From: COE1 sp963596435
Lineage (GTDB): Bacteria > Bacillota > Clostridia > Lachnospirales > Lachnospiraceae
Length of the DNA: 7,591 nucleotides
Assembly (NCBI GenBank): GCA_963596435.1
Contig: CAVBMG010000121.1
Span: forward strand, 1-7,591
Reading direction: 5' to 3'
In this document: one piece after another, positions 1 to 6,441 of the stretch
How the letters are laid out: the number at the start of each line of letters is the position of its first letter
How positions within the stretch are numbered: the first letter of the stretch is position 1
Program-made: the position numbers and the translations under genes
Notes under the pieces: generated by a model
Told to the model about the DNA's origin: nothing
Databases searched by the model: none
Seen by the model: only the letters and a program-made list of their open reading frames with translations

Positions 1-1897
1 CCTCTGTCTCAATAACCTCCTCCGTATACTTTCTCTGCATATCATGCCGTTTCTTCCTATTTTCTACCGTATCAAATACAATGGAGAAATCATAGTCTTC
101 CGGGTAAAGTTCGGTTGCTGCCACCTGGAGTTTTACTCTCTTATGGTTAATCCATATCTTCTTATTCGGCAACTGCACTCTCAGTATACCTTTTTCATTG
201 ATTGGTGCGCATACAATCCCTATCTTTTTCTCAGGGTAGACCATCACACTGTCACCGATTCGATATTTGGTACTGAGATCCGTATTTTTCCCCTGACTCT
301 TCACCTTGTCAATACGGGGTCTGCATGTCTTTGTCAATTCTTCATTATGACTCTGGAAACTATAAGATGCTACTGCCTTTTCTCCATATGCAGCCTGAAT
401 CGCTGTCTTTAACATTTCATTTGGCATTCCCAGTCTGTCTGCGATATAGAAGGCACAGCTTTCACCGGCTTCTCCTATTATCATTTGATAGGTGGGGCTT
501 AGTGTTTCCTTGTCAAAAGCCATTCTCGCATTCTCAATATCCTTTGTATGGGCGGCATATTCTTTCACTTCCGGATAATGGGTCGTTACCAGAAAGAGTG
601 CCTCACTTTTCCTGAGTTCTTCCAAAATGGCAATCGCGATTCCCATGCCTTCTGTCGGGTCTGTACCGGAACCAAGCTCATCCAGAATCACGAAGCTGTC
701 CCTGTTTACCTCACGCAGCACATTCAGTACATTTGTAATATGCGCTGAAAAAGTCGAGAGATTTTCGGACAGGTTCTGTCCATCCCCAATATCGCAAAGA
801 TACGAGCTGTTCATGCAAATATCTGCCTTTTGACAGGTAACATGCAGACCACACTGCGCCATCATACAATTTAGCATGACGGTCTTGATTGCAACGGTTT
901 TGCCACCAGTGTTCGGACCTGTTATTACGATACCTCGCTGCTTAGTTCCTATTTCAAACTGCAAAGGCACTGCAACTTTTTTATCCATCAATGGATGTCT
1001 GGCTTCTGTCAACGTGATTCTGCGCTCCGTATTCATAGTCGGCTCTACTGCATCCATATCTATGCTCAGTTTGCCTTTTGATAAAATGAAGTCCAGCTTC
1101 TCGATCATCGTCAAATTCTCCTGCAATGCAGGCAGGGCAGACATTACCATAGCCGATAATGTATACAGGATGCGGTACACTTCGTTCTCTTCACTGATTC
1201 TAAGTAACTGCAATTCCTCATAATATCTGGCTACACTGGTCGGTTCGATAAACAGCGTATTCCCCGTAGCCGACTTGTCGATCACGCTGCCCGATATCTT
1301 GAATTTATATTCTTTTTTGACTGGAATACACACGCGCCCATTCCTGAAAGTACAGTAATTATCTGCCATACATTCTTTATGGGAATGCATGACCTGCTCT
1401 GCCTTTTGCTTCATCTGTTCTTCGCATTTGAGAATGTCACTTCGTATCTGCCTTAATTCTTTGGAAGCATAGTCATCCACCATCTCATTTCTGATCGTAT
1501 TGCTGATCTCTTCCCGCAATTCTGATACCGCGTCCAGATTTTCATCATAAAAAGCCAGAGAATTATCATACATTCTGCCCTTTTCCAGATAATCTTTTAA
1601 CCTCTTCACCGCAACCAGGACTTTCTCTATCCTCTCTAACTGATAGGGTGTCAGGCAATCTCCCTTTTCTGCTACCAGCAAAATCTCTCTCATTTCTGTA
1701 ACATTCTGTAGCGGCGGCGTTCCCAGCTTATCAATCAGATGCCTTGCATCCGTCGTATCTCTGAGCTGTTTCTTCAATTCCTGCTCCGATAAGTATATAG
1801 ATACCCCTCTGATCTTCTCCCGGGCTGCATCCGTAACTGCCAAATCAGCCCACATATCCTTAATCTTGTCAAATTCTATCTGCTTTTCTATATTCAT
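1..1897 (-). CDS. MutS2-like DNA-binding ATPase (3' end outside window)
   Basis: Partial gene: the start is inside, and the frame is open for 632 codons to base 1. Domains by residue: MutS2-type N-terminal lever/clamp region about 1-300, with a charged helical stretch near 120-175; ABC-type MutS ATPase about 300-505. Seen directly: Walker A GPNTGGKT at 327-334, Walker B VILDELGSGTDP at 403-414, the switch histidine in LVTTHYPEVKEYA (436-448), and GESCAFYIADRLGMP at 477-491, the MutS family tail of the ATPase. A small KOW-like segment (YRIGDSVMVYPEKKIG) begins near 545. The mismatch-reading N-terminal domain of MutS is absent, as in MutS2. MutS2 proteins act on branched DNA or on collided ribosomes. 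Unlike full MutS2 (about 780 residues), the coiled coil between ATPase and KOW is nearly gone, so this may be a shorter paralogue; whether a Smr nuclease follows cannot be seen. The ATG at 1895-1897 follows AAAGAAAGG at a rather long spacing of 12 bases. Family assignment is sure; exact role is not. Confidence 0.93.
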   Translation of the reverse strand, partial: MNIEKQIEFDKIKDMWADLAVTDAAREKIRGVSIYLSEQELKKQLRDTTDARHLIDKLGTPPLQNVTEMREILLVAEKGDCLTPYQLERIEKVLVAVKRLKDYLEKGRMYDNSLAFYDENLDAVSELREEISNTIRNEMVDDYASKELRQIRSDILKCEEQMKQKAEQVMHSHKECMADNYCTFRNGRVCIPVKKEYKFKISGSVIDKSATGNTLFIEPTSVARYYEELQLLRISEENEVYRILYTLSAMVMSALPALQENLTMIEKLDFILSKGKLSIDMDAVEPTMNTERRITLTEARHPLMDKKVAVPLQFEIGTKQRGIVITGPNTGGKTVAIKTVMLNCMMAQCGLHVTCQKADICMNSSYLCDIGDGQNLSENLSTFSAHITNVLNVLREVNRDSFVILDELGSGTDPTEGMGIAIAILEELRKSEALFLVTTHYPEVKEYAAHTKDIENARMAFDKETLSPTYQMIIGEAGESCAFYIADRLGMPNEMLKTAIQAAYGEKAVASYSFQSHNEELTKTCRPRIDKVKSQGKNTDLSTKYRIGDSVMVYPEKKIGIVCAPINEKGILRVQLPNKKIWINHKRVKLQVAATELYPEDYDFSIVFDTVENRKKRHDMQRKYTEEVIETE

Positions 1898-1948
1898 TTC
1901 TATTCCAAACCTTTCTTTAATCAACAATTATCAATTACGAAACAAACT

Positions 1949-1977
1949 AGTATAGATACAGAATTGTATTGATTTAA
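1949..1977 (-). promoter_or_regulatory. Candidate promoter of the mutS2-like gene
   Basis: Read leftward, TATACT (1954-1949) is a good -10 box. Seventeen bases upstream is TTAAAT (1977-1972), which matches only three of six bases of a -35 box. Transcription would start near 1942, about 45 bases before the ATG. One arm of the 15-bp inverted repeat (1961-1975) fills the spacer and overlaps the -35 box, so a bound protein could control this promoter. Weak -35; moderate to low certainty. Confidence 0.35.
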
Positions 1978-2041
1978 TACATGCATAAATAGTCACGTAA
2001 CGAGAGTGTGTCTGTGTTGCATTATCAAATCAATACAATTC
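1961..2041. repeat. 15-bp perfect inverted repeat, arms 51 bp apart
   Basis: GAATTGTATTGATTT at 1961-1975 is exactly complementary to AAATCAATACAATTC at 2027-2041. The arm centres are 66 bp apart, about six helical turns. The left arm lies in the candidate promoter of the mutS2-like gene. It could be two operator sites joined by looping, or the base of a long hairpin in an RNA crossing the region. No T-run follows either arm, so it is not a plain terminator. The repeat is directly visible; its role is inference. Confidence 0.75.
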
Positions 2042-2068
2042 GTGCCCTTACCATTGTCTGATCAATAG

Positions 2069-2110
2069 AAAAAGACCATAAGTACCCTGATGCAATCAGA
2101 TACTATGGTC
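2069..2110 (-). terminator. Strong intrinsic terminator of the leftward operon
   Basis: The stem pairs GACCATA (2074-2080) with TATGGTC (2104-2110), GTA (2082-2084) with TAC (2101-2103) and CTGAT (2087-2091) with ATCAG (2095-2099) around a three-base loop. Read leftward, the hairpin is followed at once by TTTTTCT (2073-2067). The T-run lies only on this side, so it ends transcripts coming from the glycoside hydrolase gene and insulates the mutS2-like gene. Confidence 0.82.
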
Positions 2111-2140
2111 CTGTAAATCTATTATAAGCCCCAAAAGATA

Positions 2141-2169
2141 TAAAAATGGCATGACCATACAGCCATGCC
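2141..2169 (-). terminator. Upstream tandem terminator hairpin
   Basis: GGCATG (2148-2153) pairs with CATGCC (2164-2169) around a ten-base loop; read leftward it is followed by ATTTTTATATC. It lies about 40 bases before the stronger terminator at 2069-2110, forming a tandem pair after the glycoside hydrolase gene. The stem is short and the T-run is interrupted, so it may be only partly efficient. Confidence 0.55.
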
Positions 2170-2386
2170 TATATTATCTATGGAACGATATACCACAATA
2201 TGAAGCAATTGTAAGGTGAAAATGCTGACAATCCGCACTGTCAACAAATGGACAGACTTCTAGCGTAAGCTAAAAACCGCCATTGCAATATTTATTTTGC
2301 CATTTTCTCCATTACAACTACAATTAACATGCAAAATCCTCCGTGAATACATTTTATTTAGCGTAAGTGTACACCCTTACATACAG
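2170..2386. other. Non-coding 3' region after the glycoside hydrolase gene, small alternative hairpins
   Basis: No credible gene is seen. The region holds a nine-base direct repeat TAGCGTAAG (2261-2269 and 2359-2367). The first copy forms TAGC-GTAA-GCTA, a small stem with a GNRA-type loop if read rightward. The second copy is part of a GTAAG/CTTAC hairpin (2363-2380). TGACA/TGTCA (2226-2243) and CTGTC/GACAG (2238-2255) are two hairpins that share bases and cannot form together. It may be the 3' untranslated region of the leftward operon, or a decayed mobile-element end. The repeats are visible; both roles are guesses. Confidence 0.4.
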
Positions 2387-3829
2387 TTAGTCAAGTACAA
2401 CATTCTTTGCATATTTTCCTACTGCAATATTAGCCTGCTCCAAGTTCTCCACGCGAACACCATCGCGGAAAAAGTCTTTGATCTCAATATTTTCCACATG
2501 ATTCTGCTCATCATAGCCACTTATGCAGGAGGTTTCTTCTCCTGGACCTGAGGTCACATATATCTGCTCCAGGTGTACCCCCGAAATCAGTCTGCCCGGT
2601 GCAGGATTATAATCCTTATTCTGTTTCACCTGGATGTCCAGCACCTTGCCATGAGCAAAAGGCTCTATCCTGATATTGGAATAATTCACGTTGCGAACCA
2701 CATTTTTATCTCCGGCGTTAATACACATTGCGCCAAGATACTCCGGCTGAAATTCATGGTGTTCAAGTATATCAATATTCTCAAAATAAATATCCTCGAT
2801 TACATCCCCGTTTTCTTCATGCGCGCCATGCGTTCCTATCATCAATGGATGTGCCACATCTGCCCACACGCTGAGATTTCTGACTGTTATATTCCTACTG
2901 TTTCCCCGGTTATCCCATCTGCTGCCATAGATGGCTATACAATCATCTGAAGTGCGCAGGAATCCACCATCTACAAGAACATTTCTACAGCTCATCATAT
3001 CAACGCCATCACTCCAGCCCTCACAACTGAATGTCTTTATATCCCGGATGACTACATCTTCGCAGTCTCCCAGAAAGACCGTATAGTGCGGAGGATTGAT
3101 AAAGATCAGATTTTCCACAGTCACATTACGGCTATGACTCAGACGAATACCGTTCACCCCGCCGAACCGGTCAAAGTCAGCCAGTTCAATGATTCCTCTG
3201 CCACAAATATGAATGTCCTCTGCGTGTTCACATACCAGAGCGCCTTTTAAGATTGCTCCGCCTTCCAGATAGAGCTTTGTGTGCGAGGGCAGATGCCAAA
3301 GACACTCCGTCACATAATGAATCCCAGCCTCAATATACACCATTCTTCCTTCTGGCATGTTTTTGATTACCTGATTCAGATTGTCACCAACGCTCTCACC
3401 ACGATTAGAGCTCCCTTTTATTACGAGTACATTATTTTCGTGCTTGTCTGGCTTTTCTTCAATTGTGCCCGCAAACAAATGCAGATTGTGAAAACGTTCT
3501 TCATTAAACTCAACTGACAGATTCGCCGGATGATCCAGTATGAAGCTGACACGCTTAGGCTCTATCACAGGAACAATCTTCTGTGATAACGGTCTGATAT
3601 CTACCTTATATACCGTGTAAAATTTTGTGAATGTTATTTCTACTTCTACTGCACCCTCGAAGTCAAAATACGCCATGGACGCATATCTGACATCATGCAT
3701 GTCCACTTTAACCTGATAACAGCCTACTTCCTGCCACTGTTCTTCCCCTAAAGGACGAATCCTGACTACATAATCCCTCTGACGTACTGCATCCTGTGGA
3801 ATTGGATAAATAACCACTTTATTTTCCAT
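2387..3829 (-). CDS. Cytoplasmic right-handed beta-helix glycoside hydrolase, GH28/GH49-like (clan GH-N)
   Basis: 480 residues. About 1-120 is a beta-rich N-terminal domain (ending ...VSFILDHPANLSVEF, LHLFA), followed by a right-handed parallel beta-helix at about 130-475 with repeated turns such as NVTVENLIF, DVVIRDI, NITVRNLSV and VIEDIYFENI. Candidate acidic residues match clan GH-N: D274 and D277 in WSDGVDM, the pair D295-D296 in TSDDCIAI, and H334 in IGTHG, which resembles the GH28 GHG motif. The RIK lysine motif of true polygalacturonases is not found at the expected place (about 366-372, AMCINAG). An N-terminal beta-domain before the helix is more like GH49. It would cleave a glycosidic bond in an acidic or other plant or microbial glycan fragment; the substrate is unknown. 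No signal peptide or membrane segment is seen, so it acts inside the cell, presumably on imported oligosaccharides. GGGGGAAG lies eight or so bases before the ATG. Last gene of the leftward operon, 27 bases after its neighbour. Confidence 0.85.
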   Translation of the reverse strand: MENKVVIYPIPQDAVRQRDYVVRIRPLGEEQWQEVGCYQVKVDMHDVRYASMAYFDFEGAVEVEITFTKFYTVYKVDIRPLSQKIVPVIEPKRVSFILDHPANLSVEFNEERFHNLHLFAGTIEEKPDKHENNVLVIKGSSNRGESVGDNLNQVIKNMPEGRMVYIEAGIHYVTECLWHLPSHTKLYLEGGAILKGALVCEHAEDIHICGRGIIELADFDRFGGVNGIRLSHSRNVTVENLIFINPPHYTVFLGDCEDVVIRDIKTFSCEGWSDGVDMMSCRNVLVDGGFLRTSDDCIAIYGSRWDNRGNSRNITVRNLSVWADVAHPLMIGTHGAHEENGDVIEDIYFENIDILEHHEFQPEYLGAMCINAGDKNVVRNVNYSNIRIEPFAHGKVLDIQVKQNKDYNPAPGRLISGVHLEQIYVTSGPGEETSCISGYDEQNHVENIEIKDFFRDGVRVENLEQANIAVGKYAKNVVLD

Positions 3830-3856
3830 TCTGCACTTCCCCCATACAACGATATT

Positions 3857-5464
3857 TTATATGGAATTTAACAATCCCCTGATTCCTTCTCTGTCGTATA
3901 TTCCTTTATAATATGCCACTTCATCCTTGATGAGTTCGTCAATCACCTGCATACCCAGCAGCTCTACCGGTGCTTTGTCATCTGTCAGGATATAGTCACC
4001 ACTCACATACTCTGTGCTGTTTGCCGCCACAACATTCATCATGTTCTGAAACTCTGCATTTTCCAATTTACCTGCATGCTCTGTAAGTGCATTGATGATG
4101 TTGGCATTATCTGAGGCAAACAACTCTCTGTTCGTAGAACCTGCCACATCCACTGTATACACAGTATTGAATACGCTACCGATTGTATCTGAAAGATACT
4201 GATTGATGTTACCCTCTTTGCTACCGCGCATGTTCATATTAACAACCATGACTCCACCCTCATTGAGGTGCTGCTTCACAAGTGTGAAGAACTCTGTAGA
4301 TGACATCTGAAAAGGAATCGTGATATCCTGATATGCATCGACCATAATCACATCATACTTCTGGTCGGAAGAATTGAGAAAAGCCCTGCCATCATAGGTT
4401 GTGACCTGAATATCCTCCGGCAGTGAAAAATACTGTCTGGAAAGCTGTGTGATTTTCTCATCAATCTCTACGCCCTCAACATTCATATCACCAAGATATT
4501 TTCTGCACTGTGTCGCATAAGTTCCTGTACCCATTCCAAGAATCAGCACATCCATATCGGAGATATCCTTATCTTCCACCATCAGCGGTGCTGCCATGGC
4601 GTAATCGTAATACATTCCTGTCAATCTGTCCTGCTTCATATAGACAGACTGCACACCGAATAATACATTCGTGGATAATACTACTTCTCTGTCATCTTCT
4701 GATACCTGTAAATAATTATAGACAGATTCACCTTCATAAGTCAGATCCTTTTCCCAAAATGCAAAGGAATCCGAATATCCAAGTCCACAGCAGATTACAA
4801 AGATTACTGCTGATACTGCGATTTTCTTTGTGCCTGTATGCACACTGATAAAATACACTGCTGAAAGTACGAGCAGAATTCCTGCAAAAATCAGGAAAGT
4901 AATAGAAGTTCCCACTGCCGGTATTGTCACAAAGGTAGGAACAAATGTACCAATAATGCTGCCGATGGTGTTAAATGCCCCCAACGTACCTACTGTTTTT
5001 CCATTGTCATCCAGATTATCTACTGAGAATTTTACCAGAGACGGTGTGACCGTTCCCAGTAAGAACAGCGGGAATACAAAGATCACCATGCATGCGCAAA
5101 AGGCAGCAATAATCAGGAAATTGTTGCTTACTGTAAAAACGAGCAACGCCGATATTCCAAGGATAATGTACTTACCCACAACAGGAATCAATGCAATCCA
5201 GATTGCTGCTATTATGATTCTGCCATACAACTTGTCCGGGTCCTGGAACTTATCTGCGGTCTTACCACCATATATATTACCTAACGCCATCGCAATCATA
5301 ATGGTTCCTATAATAATAGTCCATACAATCTGTGATGAACTGAAATACGGAGCCAACAGCCTGCTCGCTCCCAGTTCCACTGCCATAACTGACATTCCCG
5401 CAAAGAATTCTGTCAGGTATAAAAACAGATTATTTTTCAAAACACCTTTATTCTCTCTTGCCAT
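3857..5464 (-). CDS. Membrane-anchored spermidine-synthase-like protein (fused MFS-type/SpeE)
   Basis: 535 residues from the chosen start. Residues about 10-232 hold around seven hydrophobic segments (for example IVWTIIIGTIMIAMALGN and FLIIAAFCACMVIFVFPLFL). About 250-505 is a Rossmann methyltransferase-like domain of the spermidine synthase family: LILGMGTGTYATQ (307-319) replaces the usual GGGxG S-adenosyl loop, VEGVEID (329-335) is the acidic strand that binds the ribose, TYDGRAFL (356-363), and VDAYQDITIP (375-384) aligns with the catalytic and gatekeeper loop. The family transfers aminopropyl groups from decarboxylated S-adenosylmethionine, but members fused to membrane segments are mostly of unproven function. 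I chose ATG 5462-5464 because AGGAG sits seven bases before it; an earlier in-frame ATG at 5479 has no ribosome site and would swallow this one. Middle gene of the operon, with its own promoter candidate upstream. Family sure, activity uncertain. Confidence 0.88.
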   Translation of the reverse strand: MARENKGVLKNNLFLYLTEFFAGMSVMAVELGASRLLAPYFSSSQIVWTIIIGTIMIAMALGNIYGGKTADKFQDPDKLYGRIIIAAIWIALIPVVGKYIILGISALLVFTVSNNFLIIAAFCACMVIFVFPLFLLGTVTPSLVKFSVDNLDDNGKTVGTLGAFNTIGSIIGTFVPTFVTIPAVGTSITFLIFAGILLVLSAVYFISVHTGTKKIAVSAVIFVICCGLGYSDSFAFWEKDLTYEGESVYNYLQVSEDDREVVLSTNVLFGVQSVYMKQDRLTGMYYDYAMAAPLMVEDKDISDMDVLILGMGTGTYATQCRKYLGDMNVEGVEIDEKITQLSRQYFSLPEDIQVTTYDGRAFLNSSDQKYDVIMVDAYQDITIPFQMSSTEFFTLVKQHLNEGGVMVVNMNMRGSKEGNINQYLSDTIGSVFNTVYTVDVAGSTNRELFASDNANIINALTEHAGKLENAEFQNMMNVVAANSTEYVSGDYILTDDKAPVELLGMQVIDELIKDEVAYYKGIYDREGIRGLLNSI

Positions 5465-5471
5465 ACCTTTT

Positions 5472-5476
5472 CTCCT
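5472..5476 (-). promoter_or_regulatory. Shine-Dalgarno site that fixes the start of the spermidine-synthase-like gene
   Basis: Read leftward, AGGAG (5476-5472) stands seven bases before ATG 5464-5462. The longer reading starting at 5479 would encode this site as its second to fourth codons (Arg-Arg-Lys) and has no purine-rich site of its own, so the shorter protein is preferred. Confidence 0.8.
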
Positions 5477-5502
5477 CATTTATGAATTAAGAACTGTCTT
5501 TT

Positions 5503-5533
5503 ATCATAACATTGAAGTAAGGTTTAGTGTCAA
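5503..5533 (-). promoter_or_regulatory. Candidate internal promoter before the spermidine-synthase-like gene
   Basis: Read leftward, a perfect -35 TTGACA (5533-5528) is followed after 19 bases by TATGAT (5508-5503), preceded by TGT, an extended -10. The spacer is long, but the extended -10 may compensate. It lies just after the stop codon of the upstream membrane protein gene, in a 73-base gap, so the downstream two genes may also be transcribed on their own. Confidence 0.5.
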
Positions 5534-5537
5534 TATG

Positions 5538-6272
5538 TTATGCTTCTTTTTTACATACTTTTCTCATCATAATCAGCAAACCGCCAAACATCCACAGATT
5601 ACCTACAGATATCCACCCACAGTCAATGGCATTGACCCAGGCATGATTGCCAAAAATATTGAGCATTTTCGCAATCATCATTCCAATCGGCAAAGAGAAA
5701 ATCCAGCACCATTTCGGATATGGTGTCATTCCTTTGGCAAATGCGGATATCTGCGCCCATTCCAGAATGATAAAGAATACCCAGAACAGGAGAAAAGACG
5801 GCAAAATGAAATACTTCGCAAACTGCGTCATAGTCTGTGCAATGTTATCTGCCCCTGCCTGAGTCAGACTCCGGTATACGAACATCGCCATACAGACCGG
5901 CACATGAAAGCCACATGGTCCAAAGACGATATATCCTATGATTCCCGTTCTATACTGGTGTGCATGCTTCGGCGATGCCTGCGCCATCAGACGATATATT
6001 CCAAAATAACTTAATCCCTCGATCCACATCCCCAGCATTCCAAGCAAAGCCGACCAGAACAGTCTGGTATTACCCGCTTCCCTGTAAGCTGAGAACATTC
6101 TGGCTGCTCCAGTCAGACTCTCATCCTGTACACCCCATCCGATCAGCATATCACCAATCAGCATCACAATAGATGCTACCAGTCCAATCGAAAGCAGCTT
6201 CCTTATTCTTTGCCAGTCTAGCTGATCTGATATCCCTATCGGATTAAATTCACCTTTTTTCATTGCAATCAA
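5538..6272 (-). CDS. Six-TM membrane protein of unknown function
   Basis: About 244 residues. Hydrophobic segments lie near residues 27-47, 72-95, 109-132, 155-176, 186-205 and 215-236, and the chain ends in a basic tail (MRKVCKKEA). Conserved-looking polar or aromatic points inside the membrane part include GDMLIGW (40-46), WIEGLSYFGIYR (83-94), GPCGFHVP (118-125) and IFGNHAW (206-212). I do not recognise the family with confidence; it may belong to a Firmicutes domain of unknown function (DUF6796-like is a guess). The longest reading begins with TTG at 6272, with GAGAGG five bases upstream; ATG at 6263 (MKKGEFN) is an alternative, and the two differ by three residues. First gene of the leftward operon, 73 bases before the spermidine-synthase-like gene. 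There is no signal peptide cleavage motif; it is an integral cytoplasmic-membrane protein by hydrophobicity alone. Confidence 0.8.
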   Translation of the reverse strand: MIAMKKGEFNPIGISDQLDWQRIRKLLSIGLVASIVMLIGDMLIGWGVQDESLTGAARMFSAYREAGNTRLFWSALLGMLGMWIEGLSYFGIYRLMAQASPKHAHQYRTGIIGYIVFGPCGFHVPVCMAMFVYRSLTQAGADNIAQTMTQFAKYFILPSFLLFWVFFIILEWAQISAFAKGMTPYPKWCWIFSLPIGMMIAKMLNIFGNHAWVNAIDCGWISVGNLWMFGGLLIMMRKVCKKEA

Positions 6273-6317
6273 ATCCCCTCTCTTCTTAGTTGTAGTTAGT
6301 TATTGCTAACACATATT

Positions 6318-6346
6318 ATTTTAGCATATGCACAGGCAGAAGTAAA
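6318..6346 (-). promoter_or_regulatory. Promoter of the leftward three-gene operon
   Basis: Read leftward, TTTACT (6346-6341, four of six bases) is followed after 17 bases by TAAAAT (6323-6318, five of six), with TGC immediately in front making an extended -10. The transcript would begin near 6311. A GTTAG/CTAAC imperfect hairpin (6296-6310) lies at the very start of the message. This is the best leftward promoter in the divergent gap. Confidence 0.6.
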
Positions 6347-6352
6347 TGAATG

Positions 6353-6381
6353 AACTACTATGAAAAAGTTACAACTACTAT
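6353..6381. repeat. 9-bp direct repeat, 20 bp apart, next to the deaminase promoter
   Basis: AACTACTAT occurs at 6353-6361 and 6373-6381, exactly 20 bp (two helical turns) apart. The second copy touches the -35 box at 6381-6386. A related sequence on the other strand, TAGTTGTA (6287-6294), mirrors TACAACTA at 6370-6377. Same-face repeats directly upstream of a -35 box are the usual position for an activator, though repression of the divergent promoter is also possible. No regulator gene is in view. Confidence 0.55.
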
Positions 6382-6409
6382 TGTTTTGAAATATCAAATA
6401 CGATAATAT
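6381..6409 (+). promoter_or_regulatory. Promoter of the deaminase-hydrolase unit
   Basis: TTGTTT (6381-6386), a 17-base spacer, then TAATAT (6404-6409). Transcription would begin near 6416, giving a leader of about 26 bases with the ribosome site GGGAGA at 6429-6434. Both boxes are imperfect, but spacing and AT-rich context fit. Confidence 0.5.
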
Positions 6410-6428
6410 AAAATTAAAAAAATATTGT

Positions 6429-6434
6429 GGGAGA
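6429..6434 (+). promoter_or_regulatory. Shine-Dalgarno site that decides the deaminase start
   Basis: GGGAGA is seven bases upstream of ATG 6442. The frame is open back to GTG 6427, but that codon has only AT-rich sequence before it and would translate this site. Confidence 0.75.
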
Positions 6435-6441
6435 AACTATT

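Noticed and set aside
44..1223. Several short plus-strand open frames over the left edge
   Set aside because: All are antisense to the MutS2-like gene, whose Walker A and B motifs are intact.
2223..2264. Thirteen-codon open frame beginning ATG CTG ACA
   Set aside because: It is preceded by AAGGTG only three bases away, is very short, and lies opposite the operon's 3' region; nothing supports translation.
5465..5479. Five-codon longer start for the spermidine-synthase-like protein
   Set aside because: No ribosome site precedes ATG 5479, and the extension would encode the AGGAG site of the better start at 5464.
4830..6014. 394-codon open frame on the plus strand
   Set aside because: It lies antisense over the spermidine-synthase-like gene and the membrane protein gene, which have recognisable domains or clear TM segments; its translation is low-complexity and has no ribosome site. 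It is a shadow.
6427..6441. GTG start for the deaminase
   Set aside because: The GGGAGA ribosome site sits inside this extension and serves ATG 6442; the shorter protein also has the family's normal length.
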